Notes under the pieces: model-generated | Seen by the model: the letters and a program-made list of their open reading frames with translations, nothing else | What the model was told of the DNA's origin: nothing | Database searches by the model: none | Position numbers and translations under genes: made by a program | Shown here: one piece after another, positions 31,687 through 42,882 of the stretch | How the letters are laid out: every line of letters starts with the position of its first letter | Position numbering within the stretch: position 1 is the first letter of the stretch | DNA from: Chondrosia reniformis | Lineage: Eukaryota; Porifera; Demospongiae; Chondrillida; Chondrillidae | Direction: 5' to 3' | Length of the DNA: 64,000 bases | Assembly: GCA_947172415.1 (NCBI GenBank) | Contig: OX359199.1 | Location: 398,001-462,000, forward strand

Positions 31687-33125
31687 AGGTAGAATGTTTC
31701 TAATTCTCTGGAAGGAGATAAAATGGAAGAAGTATAGGATATGTCTAGAAAACCATATTTATTCCTCTCACATTATCTTTAAACTTGCAGAAGTAGAACG
31801 TTTCTATTTCTCTGGAAGGATATAAAATGGAAGAAGCAGGATATGTCTAGAAAACCATATGTATTCCTCTCACATTATCTTTGCACTTGACTTTCTTTCT
31901 ACATAAGGTCTCCATCTCCATCTAGTCCTGCTAATTGGGTTGGAATGAATGCAAAGGTAGAAAATTTCTATTTCTCTGGAAGGAGATAAAATGGAAGAAG
32001 CAGGATATGTCTATAGAAAACCATGTTTATTCCTCTCACATTATCTTTAAACTTGCAGAGGTAGAAAGTTTCTATTTCTCTGGAAGGAGATAAAATGGAA
32101 GAAGCAGGATATGTCTAGAAAATCATGTTTATTCCTCCCACATTATCTTTAAACTTGCAGAGGTTGAACGTTTCTAATTCTCTGGAAGGATATAAAATGG
32201 AAGAAGCAGGATATGTCTAGAAAACTATGTTTATTCCAATCACATTATCTTTAAACTTGCAGAGGTTGAACGTTTCTATTTCTCTGGAAGGAGATAAAAT
32301 GGAAGAAGTAGGATATGTCTAGAAAACCATGTTTATTCCTCCCACATTATCTTTAAACTTGACTTTCTTAGTCTCCATCTAGTCCTGCCAATTGGGTTGA
32401 AATGAATGCAGAGGTTGAACGTTTCTAATTCTCTGGAAGGAGATAAAATGGAAGAAGCAGGATATGTCTAGAAAACTATGTTTATTCCTCTCACATTATC
32501 TTTAAACTTGCAGAGGTTGAACGTTTCTATTTCTCTGGAAGGAGATAAAATGGAAGAAGCAGGATATGTCTAGAAAACCATGTTTATTCCTCCCACATTA
32601 TCTTTAAACTTGACTTTCTTAGTCTCCATCTAGTCCTGCCAATTGGGTTGAAATGAATGCAGAGGTTGAACGTTTCTATTTCTCTGGAAGGAGATAAAAT
32701 GGAAGAAGCAGGATATGTCTAGAAAACCATGTTTATTCCTCTCACATTATCTTTAAACTTGCAGAGGTAGAACGTTTCTATTTCTCTGGAAGGAGATAAA
32801 ATGGAAGAAGCAGGATATGTTTAGAAAACCATGTTTATTCCAATCACATTATCTTTAAACTTGCAGAGGTTGAACGTTTCTATTTCTCTGGAAGGAGATA
32901 AAATGGAAGAAGCAGGATATGTCTAGAAAACCATGTTTATTCCTCCCACATTATCTTTAAACTTGACTTTCTTAGTCTCCATCTAGTCCTGCCAATTGGG
33001 TTGAAATGAATGCAGAGGTTGAACGTTTCTATTTCTCTGGAAGGAGATAAAATGGAAGAAGCAGGATATGTCTAGAAAACCATGTTTATTCATCTCACAT
33101 TATCTTTAAACTTGACTTTCTTTCT
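31687..33125. repeat. ~102-bp satellite array, about 12 copies
   Basis: The unit contains GTTTCTATTTCTCTGGAAGG, AGATAAAATGGAAGAAGCAG, GATATGTCTAGAAAACCATG and CACATTATCTTTAAACTTG. About one third of the units carry an extra ~48 bp (GACTTTCTTAGTCTCCATCT, then AGTCCTGCCAATTGGGTTG). Mixed short and long units suggest a higher-order repeat. Confidence 0.9.
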
Positions 33126-34618
33126 ACATAAGGCCTCCAGAAGTCATGTATACTGAAGGTTAGAGAAGTAGAGTCCATCATAGTCTGTAAGGAATTACTG
33201 TTGTATGGAAATAAGAATCAGAATTTAAAAATGAAGTAAACAATATTGAATAGCCTAGAAATATCAATGACCTGTTTACAACATCTACATATGTATGTAT
33301 GAATATGAGAGATTCGTGTCACTTTGTACTAAAGCTGGCATTGTCAACAACTCAGTGGATGGGCAATTAGGGACCGATTGTACCATTCGGTAAATCAATA
33401 GAGCCTGTAGTGTTCACAAAGAAAATTTAGAAAACACAATCCTGAAATCAAATTTTAGATCAGATACATTACTTGATATAGGATTAAGTACCACTTACGA
33501 TTACGTGTAGCCTTTTATTGGTCGTTTAAACTGAAGTAACACGTCCTGGAGATTTCTGTGTATAAGATTACGGAATGAAGCATTTGTTGAGCTCGATATT
33601 ACTCACTCGCGTAAGCTGTAAACATTGGACGCCTCGCTATTTGTTCGGCAATTCGCTTGCAAGAAAAAGTCACGCTTTGCAGTTCCAGCGCATGCAGCAT
33701 CTTCACTATACCTGTAGAAAATGAAAACAGACATGCAAAGACTAAGTGAACAACTCAACCGCGCGTTTGCGCTTTGGAAGAGCTGATTTTCCTATCAAGC
33801 CACGTCGCGAACCAGCAACGACGAAAGTCATGTGATTAAGCGTGACTTGCATACGTCATATACCGGAAATGTATGTGTATTCGGTCATGCAAGGTTGAAA
33901 AACAAACAAAATACGTATGTATGCGGATTGTAGGAAATTTTAGGTGACATTTCTCTGTAGGCCTCTGATCTCCAGTAAATTGGTGCATACATGCCACATA
34001 TCTATCAATATAAGTATGGTCCAATGTTTGAAATTCATTCCCCTATTTCTGGGAGCATGGAGCATGGGAGTGAACATTTGCTTTGCATATGACCCTCCAG
34101 GGAACTGTATAAATTAATTACATTTAGATTACTATAGTATATTGCAACTTGCACTGCATATATATTTTGTCTTGTTGTAAGTGCTGCATGGGGCCAATCC
34201 GAGCCCTAGTGCCAATGGGCTCAGTGCACTCTAATAATAATGATTGATTGATTGATATACAAACACAAGACCACAGTCTACATACCACATAGGAGCTCAC
34301 TTTCAGCTCATTCAACAAACTTTTCGGAATTCATAGGATATCCTCTGTAGATGTTACTGAGGTTTTATACAATTACAAGTTTCAGCTTTATCAGAGTGGA
34401 AAACTCTATAAATGCATTCATCTACTTGTGAGATGTTGGCATATACAGTGGTCCTAATTATACTATTTAAGTTATAAATAGAATGTCATTATTTAGACAT
34501 TAAAGCACTATTATGAATATAATAAAATATTAATTACAAAACAGAGTTAAAGTCATACATACGGGAGTACACCTTGACATATATATATGCTATATAAGGA
34601 ATATATACAATATCAGTT
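33126..34618. other. Gene-free spacer with a GC-richer block
   Basis: 33560-33850 is richer in CG dinucleotides than its surroundings, but no gene was recognised. 34175-34260 holds a GGGCCAATCCGAGCCCTAGT block followed by (TGAT)n, which looks like the 3' end of a retroposon. Confidence 0.4.
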
Positions 34619-36695
34619 CTAAAACCAGCTACATTCCTTAACTTTTGGAAACTTGTGTGAATCAAGGCAACTTGTATCTTTCCCTGGGTAGTGGGGAGAG
34701 TACAGTACAGCCTTCACTCTCCTCTGCAGGATCCCATTGATTAACCAATGTTCACCTCGCTCTTCAAACACAAACTGATCCACCAGCCGCTGTCGCCATG
34801 CCAACAATGTGGACTGCCAGGCAGGTTGGTGGGCCAAATTGGTCATCTCATGGGGATCATTCACTAAATCAAACAGTTGCTCCTCAGAAAAAGCTGCTCT
34901 GAAAATGTACTTCACTTTTCCATCTGTCAGTGCACTCCAATGGAAGGTTGCATTACAAGCTGGTGTGTGTTCCAGCCCCAAGTAGGACCTCCATTTTGTT
35001 GGTTCCTCATCTCCTCTCAGTAGGTCAAAAAGAGCACTGCCATTCAAGGAAGATGGGATGGGGAGATCAGCTGCTCTGAGAAAGGTGGGGAAAATGTCTC
35101 TCAACTCCACCACCTCCATCTTACGGGTACCCCTGGCCACACCCACAATGCCTCCGTACTTCTTCTCAAAGGAGGGCGGCCACCAAAGGATCATGGGCAC
35201 TTTGGAAGAAGACTCATAAGGAAGGATTTTCCTCCACCGGTAGTGGTCACCCAACATGTCTCCATGGTCTGCTGTAAAGAGGATAATTGTATTGTCAAGA
35301 AGAGATTGGTTCCGAAGAGTTTCAATAATCTTTCCAATCCACTCATCCACAAAGGCAACATTAGCATAGTACATCTGTCGCGAGATGGCTACCTCTCCCT
35401 CATCAATGTGCCCACAGCAGAGGGCACTTGGAAGGCTGCCCTCAAAGTCACAGTCGGCATCCCAAGTGTTACTGAGGTATGGCTTGGGCATCTCACTGGG
35501 TGTGAACATCTTGGCCAGCCTCCCTGGTGGATCATAGGGGCTGTGAGGACGGTGGAAGGAGGACTTGAAGAAGAAGGGCTCTGATCGATTGTAGGTTTGT
35601 AGAAACTCCACAGTCTTCCTCCCTACATAGGCAGTAGGGTGATAGTACTCTGGAAATACAAACGTCCTACCTCTGTATTCATTCCAACCCAATCCAGTGC
35701 TCTATAAACAAGAGGAGATATAGTGACAGATCATTTAGATTCATTTACTCAGACGTAGTATCATTATTATGCTTTTGTTAGCTGCATGGTATAGTGATAT
35801 TTACACAATGTCAATAGCATATATGTAGCTAGAGTGTATTGTTGATACATGTAAGAAAAGGGCTTGAATCTGATATATTAGAAATCCTCTACCTTATTCC
35901 TGCACATGTATAGGGGAATAATACATTTACACTATAGAGCTGCCTATGATTGACTGATGGAATTAGTACATTTTCTACCCCATCCCACATGGGTGGGGAA
36001 GCATTACATTTTCTACCCCATCCCACTTGGGTGGGGAAGCATTACATTTTCTACCCCATCCCACATGGGTGGGGAAGCATTACATTTTCTACCCCATCCC
36101 ACTTGGGTGGGGCACCATTACATTTAAAAGGAAAGGAATTATTAGTAGTGTACTACATAGCATTCATACTGACTTGTGGATCTACTCCAGGCATGACTTT
36201 AGCAAACCATTGATCGTAATCGTCCATTATATTCGTTAGCCCGTCATAGATATTGGTCGCATTATATCCGTGCGCTATACCCGCATCTGCAGTATTGTTC
36301 CAACCGAAGTGATCCTTTCCGATAGAGTAAGCATAGTATCCAGAACTACTGAAGGTCCTTGGCATTTCCAAGGGATACCGATCAGCAATGACTCCGTAGC
36401 CCAGCATTCCGTGGTACCAAGGGGACAGTCCTGTAAGGATGGCGGCGCGTGCTGGCGTGCAGGAAGGCGTAGAAGTGTAGGCCTTTTCGAACTGAGCACC
36501 ATTCTCGCTCAGCCAATCCAAATTGGGTGTCCTCGCCAACTTGTTACCGTAGCACCCTACCGCATCAGATCTCAACTGATCAGCCATCAGAAAAAGGATG
36601 TTCACTTTGGCCTTTGAGGCATAAGTCATTACCTGTAAGAAAGACCCGATCAGAAACAAAATTAGTACTCCGCATGTAACTCTGAAGGGGGACAT
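34619..36695 (-). CDS. Sulfatase 1 (2 exons, 534 aa), secreted or lysosomal
   Basis: Exons (minus) 36695-36174 and 35701-34619; 1605 nt, phase 0 junction VDPQ/STGLGWN. A hydrophobic N-terminal signal is followed by the metal-binding start NILFLMADQLRSD and the formylglycine motif CTPAR in TSTPSCTPARAAILTG. The active-site region also has SIGKDHFGW, FFKSSFHRPHSPYDPP, TADHGDMLGDH and the C-terminal FDLVNDPHEMTNLA. These are typical of type I sulfatases, in which the Cys is converted to formylglycine in the ER. The ADQLR start (not ADDLR) places it near bacterial-type arylsulfatase/choline-sulfatase families. The substrate is unknown; sulfated glycans are plausible. It is paralogous to the gene at 61589-63308. 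Confidence 0.9.
35965..36122. repeat. 38-bp tandem repeat x4 in the sulfatase 1 intron
   Basis: Unit CATTACATTTTCTACCCCAT plus CCCACWTGGGTGGGGAAG. Each unit contains the hairpin CCCCATCCCA/TGGGTGGGG. Confidence 0.85.
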
Positions 36696-37287
36696 TTTTT
36701 ATTGACCTCTCGAATCGAGACTGTATATCCGGGACTGCTAAAAATGGTCGGACGACCTGCAGACACCAGGAGCTGAATTATAGTGCATATTTATAACTAG
36801 TATATTTCCACTTCCATCACCACCGCGCTGGTGGCAGAGTGATGCGAGAGAGAAGCGTATAGAATAAAGGGAAACTTCTGGAGTTGGATCAATTACCACG
36901 GTAATCAGTTTTTTTCTTTTTTTTTCTTTATCATTTCACAACGTAGTTGCATATAAATAGTCCATTTTAACATGACCATTCAGGCCTGCCAGCGTGGAGC
37001 CTCGGGTAAGAGTGTAAGTCCTTACTCGTTGGCTTGGTAGTGTCTAGGTTCCGTAGCTGCCCTGTATCGGTTGGTGCCATGGGGATGTGCTCACCAATTA
37101 TCGATTTATCGATACAACGGAACCCGGGGAGGGATAAGGCCGGTTCTGTCACTCTGTGACTACCAAAGCTGAAACTGCACCAGTTAGGCGTTACCAACGA
37201 TCCTGGCCCCAGACGACCAGCGATGGAAGGACGGCTCGCATTGTGGATGGTAACGTGAACTCCCTGCGTCGAGCAAAATCCAAGTCA
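36696..37287. other. Spacer with a GC-rich block of unknown nature (36960-37287)
   Basis: 36960-37287 is GC-rich compared with its surroundings and has several short inverted repeats, including CGTCGAGCA (37268) with TGCTCGACG (37300), the second half of which lies in the duplicated unit. No coding or RNA family was recognised. Confidence 0.4.
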
Positions 37288-37869
37288 CACCTCCTCGTGG
37301 TGCTCGACGGTAACAGCAGATCTCTGCTGGCTAACGTGACTGGTCTTTTTCTCTTCTTTCTTATCGTCAGAATATCGCGATATTTATTGTAGAGTTCGAA
37401 ACCCACTGAGAATGGACGTTTTCCTCTTTTTTCCTTATCGTCAACGATATTTGTTGAAGGGTCTGGGAACCCATTGAGTTCGAAACACGCTTGTGTCGTT
37501 TTTTCTTCTTTTTCTCGTTGCGATATGCAATATGATTGAAGAGAATTCGAAAAAACTCTTACTTTACTTCCAAACATTGGAATTTATAAATATTCTTGCC
37601 AGATGACAGACTATATATTTTGATAGCTGAAATGTGCTGCAACTTTATCAAATTGAAAGATAATACTTGGTACCAGAATTCACAGACATCTGCAGCTCTG
37701 TATTGCATGCATATGGTACTTTACTTTCTATTATATCAAATTAAAAACTTCACTGCATAATTGCATGGTTTATATAGCAGGCTTGTATAATTATATTTGA
37801 ATATGACAGATATATAGAAGCAGAAAGTCTTCAGTAATGAATTCACTCAAATACCCCCTTTTATGTCAC

Positions 37870-38035
37870 CACTGTCTGGAACAAACACTTGACCATCACT
37901 ATTTACTGAACACCGTAAGAGAGTCTGTTTGTCTTGAAAGTCCACTTATGTATGAGTGCACGTGTGTGATCATCAAAGATATACAAGTGCCCACTATCCT
38001 GAGCAACGATCACATGACCATCATTAGCCACACAA
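37870..38035 (-). pseudogene. Relic of a kinase-NHL gene 3' end (last NHL repeat)
   Basis: The minus strand reads FICVANDGHVIVAQDSGHLY, then IFDDHTRALIHKWTFKTNRL, almost identical to the end of kinase B (45770-45910). It lacks the stop codon because ~82 bp present in unit 2 (45650-45735) are missing; the deletion joins two ATGTCACC strings. On its upstream side it stops abruptly at ~38031 and is followed by the different 3' end of kinase A. Confidence 0.85.
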
Positions 38036-38106
38036 ATAAATTTAATTTTAAAGATGTGTACAAAGTCCAATTTACTTTTAGGTAACATGTGTATATTGTT
38101 AGTAAG

Positions 38107-40351
38107 TTAAAACACTTTAATGTCACTACTGTCACAAACAAAAACTTCACAGCGATTATTCACAGCAATGCCAAATGAGACACATGCGGTTGGAAATGTC
38201 CACTTGTGCACAAGCTCATTAGTTTTTCCACTAAATACAAACAGCTGGCCCCTGTCTTCTGCAACGATCACATGACCATCATGTGCTATACAAATGTTTT
38301 TGGGCTTTCCTGAGGTCTTGAACTCCTTCAAAAAAGTACCTTTCTCATCAAAGATCTGGATTCGTTGGTTGCAATAATCACAAACATACACTTTTCCATC
38401 AGGACTACATGCTGCATCCACCGGTTGATTCAGTTGACCGGGTGAAAATCCCTTGGAGCCAAACTTAAACTCAAAATTGCCATCTTCGTTGTAAACTGAA
38501 ATGCAATGTCCATCTCGCTCACAGATGTAAATCAGACCTTTTCCATTAGCTGTCAATCCCCAGGGAGAATGTTCTAAAGCTATAGTTTTAAGCAAGCCCT
38601 TTGCAGTAGAATAGATAGACACATTGTATTGGCTGATTTCTTTGGTTGCGCTAGCCAAAGCAATATATCCACTCGATGTAAAGGTCATTCCAAGATAATC
38701 TGGAAATACTCTGAATTGACTCCCAGCACGTGGAAGTTGAATGTCCTTTGACTCGCTTCCATCAATGTGAAGATATATAAAACCACGAGATCTATAAGTC
38801 GCAGCAACAGTTCCCAGAGTGTCAACGGCTACAGTGTGATATCTGGAGTTAGTTAAACTAGAGTCCCATTTGATTACAGCTGTGCGTTTACCAACTGTTT
38901 TCCAATCCCTTACCTATATGAAAATATACTAATGTATAACTAAACGCATGGGCAATTATCACTGATTTAGCCTATAGATTGTGTTTAATTTGCTAAAAAC
39001 CAAATGCAATATACAAATAAGGATCGTGTCAGACAACTAAACTAACTACTGATGCAAATTCATGTATACCTACCTGATATATACTGCTAGTAGCTGGTCT
39101 GGATGGAAGGCTGGATTGCTTAGAAACTGAAGTAGTTGGCTTCACAGCACTAGTAGGTAAAGAGGAGGTGCAGCCAGATTGATTGGAGCATAGACTAGAA
39201 ATAGTGTCTTTTTGTGTAATCTGAAGTTCTTGGATATTTTTCAACTCCTGCTCTAGCTGGACAATTTGGTCATGTAAATCACTGTGAACTTCACCTTGGC
39301 TATCTTTTAACTTCCTAAGTGAGACCAGCTCTGAGCTCAGGTGATCACATTGGACTTGCTGATCATTCAACTGTTCTTGGAGAAACTTTTTATCTTCCTC
39401 TAATTTGACCCTCTCCTCTATCTCAAGGTCTAACTGATCCATGGCCTGTCTGGCCTGACTTAGCAGAGAAGGCTTAGAGTATGCTGAGACAATTGATTCT
39501 ATCTCTCTCATCCCTGAGACAAGAGCATTACTGGATGATCGTGCATCTGGATTACCTTCCAAACATTGCTTAATTAGAGACAGAAATAACTCCTTCTCGT
39601 GGTCATTCATTAAATCAATCTGATGTTGTCTACATTGCATTTCAGTGAGTGCAATCACTTGATCTCCTTCATACATAGTTGAATTTTGAGGATTTGGCCA
39701 TTCATGGGTCAATGTAGTTATCATACAGTTGCCAAAGGAGAATACATCCAACTTCTCAGTGTAGCGAGGAGGTACCTGCATAGCTTCTGGTGGCATAAAT
39801 GCAAAAGTTCCTTTCACAGATGACTTGCGAGTCAGCTTTGACAAATCGATGGCTCGGGTCATGCCAAAGTCTGTCAGCTTGGTCTGAAATGTCCACTCAT
39901 TCAACAAGATGTTGTTGGGACTCAAGTCGTGATGGACTAGAGGTGGATTCTGAGAGTGAAGGTAGCACAGTCCTTGAGCTACCTGACGAAGGATGGACAC
40001 CTTGTCTGGAAGGAGGAACTCCTCCCTACTGTGACCTTCCAGGTAGTGACGAAGAGAAGTATCCATCTTCTCCATTATGCATATCGGTACGCGACTGTTG
40101 GGAGGATAGTAGATGCCGAGCAGCTGAACAATATTAGGATGCCTCAAACTGGTCCAAATCTGACATTCCTTTTCAAAGTCTTTAACCATTTTGTCCAGTT
40201 CGACTGGAGAGAGGGTACGAAGGAAGATGTCGTGCATTCTCTTAGCGGCGCATATGGTACTACACCATTCTACTTCGATAACTTCTCCGTAGGATCCGCT
40301 GCCGAGTATCTTACCAGTTGGACGAACCCCTTGAATTTGCAGATAATTCAT
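38107..40351 (-). CDS. Kinase A: TKL-type kinase with coiled coil and NHL propeller (2 exons, 694 aa)
   Basis: Exons (minus) 40351-39074 and 38913-38107; 2085 nt. The kinase domain is complete: P-loop GSGSYGEV (aa 17-24), VAIK-type lysine in CAAKRM (K37), catalytic loop HHDLSPNN, DFGMTRA, a PPEA-type motif and EKLDVFSFGNC. The catalytic-loop serine (DLSPNN) points to TKL/tyrosine-kinase-like specificity. A coiled coil follows (about aa 295-390), then a Ser/Thr-rich linker and an intron, then NHL-type repeats (SPWGLTANGKGLIYICERDG, PVDAACSPDGKVYVCDYCNQ, KNICIAHDGHVIVAEDRGQL), ending SSDIKVF. There is no signal or TM segment. Inferred: a cytosolic kinase whose propeller binds partners. Its kinase N-lobe nearly equals kinase B, while the 3' half differs strongly. 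Confidence 0.9.
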
Positions 40352-41272
40352 ACTCGATCGATTCAGTACGACCGCAAGCTATACCCACACATACGGCATG
40401 CGTGTCGATGTGCCAACTGCAGGCAGCTCCCCTACCGTAAGAGGCTATATCGATACCGCATACATTCACAATATACATATCGACGATAAAAAGCTGTGCG
40501 CAGAAATAACAGCTCTAGATATGCAGTGTGAATATGCTCTATTAGACATGGTACAAGACATTGTCAATGGTAGCACTGCATGAACATGTTTCAATGTCAA
40601 AGGAGTCAATAAGCAATCTTGAATCGGTAGCCATTTTTATCACTTCGGGGTGTATCCCTGAACATATTGGGAGGTGTGGTTCGAAGGCGTATAGCTGCTC
40701 TCCATAATTAGGATAGCGTAAGAAATGCAATCATATTAAGACGCTGACGGACGCTAAACAGAGAAAAAGTGTTTTGTTGGAAGTTATAGATACTGCCAAA
40801 CCAGTAAGTACTGAATATAGTCACTGAAGGGCGACACTGTGTACTGTAACGCGTGTATCCCGGTAATGAAAGAGTCTATTTAACCATAATTAGCTCGGCA
40901 CCAAAGGATACCTATAGTGGAACTTTATAATTGTCCGCAAATCCTGAAGATGCGGTTATTTGGGAATTAAAATGGATAATCTATCGCTCGTTTGGACTTC
41001 CTAATCTCGTGGCAGTTGAACGAAGCTCCTAGTTGTTTTAGTGGCGGACGCAGTTAATAATAATCGCCCCAAAGTGTTTATAATTGCAGTAGAGTTAGTT
41101 GATGTTAGCAGATATTGAACGAGATCCAATTAACCTTACAATAAGACTCAAATACAGTTGCGCATTTATATGTGTTATACTTGGCTTGTTACATAGTACT
41201 TTATATCAAGTTGTTGATATATTTATATGTGTTACATTTGCCCACTTTACTGTATTATATATGCATGTAGTT
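40352..41272. promoter_or_regulatory. Divergent intergenic region, unit 1 copy
   Basis: Lies between the kinase A start and the orphan PIP4K2 exon 1. It is nearly identical to 47910-48846 and probably holds a two-way promoter. No specific element is assigned. Confidence 0.45.
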
Positions 41273-41382
41273 ATGGCCCATAAAGTCAAACACAGACACA
41301 TCAAAGCAAAGCACACGAAGAAGAGATACTTTAGAGCCAACGACCCTCTTTTGAGTGTCTTTATGTGGGGTTCAATCAAACA
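41273..41382 (+). pseudogene. Orphan PIP4K2 exon 1 with 1-bp deletion
   Basis: Encodes [14 protein letters not shown], then [15 protein letters not shown], as in the true exon 1 (48847-48957), but is 110 nt instead of 111: GTGGGGTTCAATC replaces GTGGGGGGTCAATC. Splicing from its intact GTAAGT donor to PIP4K2 exon 2 would be out of frame. No other PIP4K2 exons follow in unit 1. Confidence 0.88.
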
Positions 41383-41880
41383 GTAAGTGGTGCATTTGAG
41401 GTCACGTGACCGTCACGTGGTGATGGTCTAATTAGCTATGATTGTGAGCATGTGTGTGATCCATCTACTCTGACAGTTCAATTCCACTGGTAGACTCTTT
41501 CCAGTCAAGTCAAGTATCTTATTTAGACTGGGGAGGCCTTTAGCCATTGGCTACTATACTAGGCACCCAGTAAATTTCTTTCCTCTCTTTAGCGAGCCTG
41601 CCTATATATATTATATGGGATCCTCACTGACTTAATTGTGTCAATGTTTGTATGTACAGTGGAACCTCCCTTAACGGACACCTCTTGATAGTGGACACCT
41701 CGCTAGTGCGGACACATTGTTGCGGTCCCGATTGAAAAGCCATTAACCACGATACAATGGCACCCTCCCAAATACGGACACCTCTCTATTCCGTATTGCG
41801 GACACATAAATAGGTCCCAACGTATTTATTATTATACAAAATAAACTCTATAATACAGACAGTATAAATAAGTGTAAGTT

Positions 41881-42294
41881 TCAGTCAGATGATTCTGGCA
41901 AGAGCGATCTTTCTCTGAGTCTTGACAGCATCCCTTCGAGCCGTTGAATATACTTTTGTGGCCCATACAGACGATAAACACAAGGGACTTCCAGTCCATA
42001 CCCAGCGCCGCGATTGACCCTTTACCCAGTAATTTCGACCATACCTTTGTTGCAGTCTCTCGCAAGGAATGACGAGATAAGCGGAGCAAAATTGTATGGA
42101 ATATGCCCGACTATTCTACCGTCCGCCTTTAATATCGCAACAGCGCACTTATCCCGACAATTTTCGGGCTCTCTCTTCAGGTTTAACATCTGTCCAGTTC
42201 TTGGTTGCCAGTGTTCTTGGTAGGCATGAGCTCCTCTTACAAAAGAACGAATCTCGCAGAAATCTGAAGTCACTTCTGCTGGCTGACTTGCCAT
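41881..42294 (-). pseudogene. HIRAN-like domain ORF with one internal stop
   Basis: From ATG 42294: MASQPAEVTSDF, then IRSFVRGAHAYQEHWQPRTG, LKREPENCRDKCAVAILKAD, GRIVGHIPYNFAPLISSFLA, then EITG. A TAA at 42024-42022 is followed in the same frame by RVNRGAGYGLEVPCVYRLYG and a natural TGA at 41881. Apart from that codon the 137-residue frame is intact, so inactivation looks recent. The pattern (G..Y...W....G..L...RE..N..D..AVA......VGH.P) is that of HIRAN-like proteins common in cnidarian and sponge genomes. Confidence 0.7.
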
Positions 42295-42299
42295 AGTCG

Positions 42300-42372
42300 T
42301 GGCTTCCTTTGTGGTGCACACAATCAAAGGGCAAGGGCAAGGTGATTGACCTTGGCCTTGCCCTTTGACTGT
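42300..42372. repeat. 19-bp hairpin inside the pogo element
   Basis: CAAAGGGCAAGGGCAAGGT and ACCTTGGCCTTGCCCTTTG pair with one mismatch around a 5-nt GATTG loop. It sits between the two oppositely oriented ORFs, at the 5' end of the HIRAN-like frame. Confidence 0.8.
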
Positions 42373-42391
42373 TCAACACTTGTATGTTAGT

Positions 42392-42882
42392 GCAATATAG
42401 CTGATGACCCATTTGCAGATCTGGAAGTAGACAGTGAGACAGGAGAGCTAGAAGACATGATCAAAGGGATCAGATCTAGAGATTGCTGCTCTGCGGATGA
42501 GTTTACCACTGCTGATGAAGACCTACCTGTTTGTCAGGACTATGCTGATGACAGCTGGGAGGATGACTTCCTAGCTGATATTGCTCCAAGCAAGAAGAAG
42601 AAAGATTCTGATGAGAGCCAAGAACAGGAAGATGAGGAGGAGGAGGAGGAGGAAGAGGAGAATGGGGAGGGAGATTCTTTCTGCACGCCTGTGCTACCCA
42701 AGCTAACAACCTTTCACCAAGCAATGCAGAGCCTAGATGATGTTGCTGCATTTTTAGATTACAAGGGGTACACTTCTGAAGCAACAGAAATTAGCCGTGT
42801 AACAAATGTGGTTGCAGCACTTCACTACTCTGCGCTTACTAAAGCCAGGTAGACAACATTGGATGATTATTTCCATAAATAG
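42392..42882 (+). pseudogene. pogo/Tigger transposase C-terminal fragment
   Basis: Reads IADDPFADLEVDSETGELED, an acidic stretch, then SLDDVAAFLDYKGYTSEATE and, after a TAG at 42850, TTLDDYFHK and a natural stop. The DDPFADL and QTTLDDYF-type ends are typical of pogo/Tigger transposases; the TAG most simply replaces CAG. The CENPB-type DNA-binding and DDE domains are absent. Confidence 0.75.

Noticed and set aside
33721..33795. Short ATG frame MKTDMQRLSEQLNRAFALWK
   Set aside because: 21 codons with no continuation, no matching exon and no homology; could be chance.
34175..34260. Possible tRNA-derived SINE
   Set aside because: A GC-richer block with a TGAT tail is present but no tRNA A/B boxes or cloverleaf could be drawn.
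41099..41386. 95-aa frame taken as one hydrophobic protein
   Set aside because: Only the MAHKVKHRH... part from 41273 matches PIP4K2 exon 1; the upstream part uses a non-ATG start and matches nothing.
42096..42412. Other-frame ORFs overlapping the HIRAN-like frame
   Set aside because: Shadow frames without homology.
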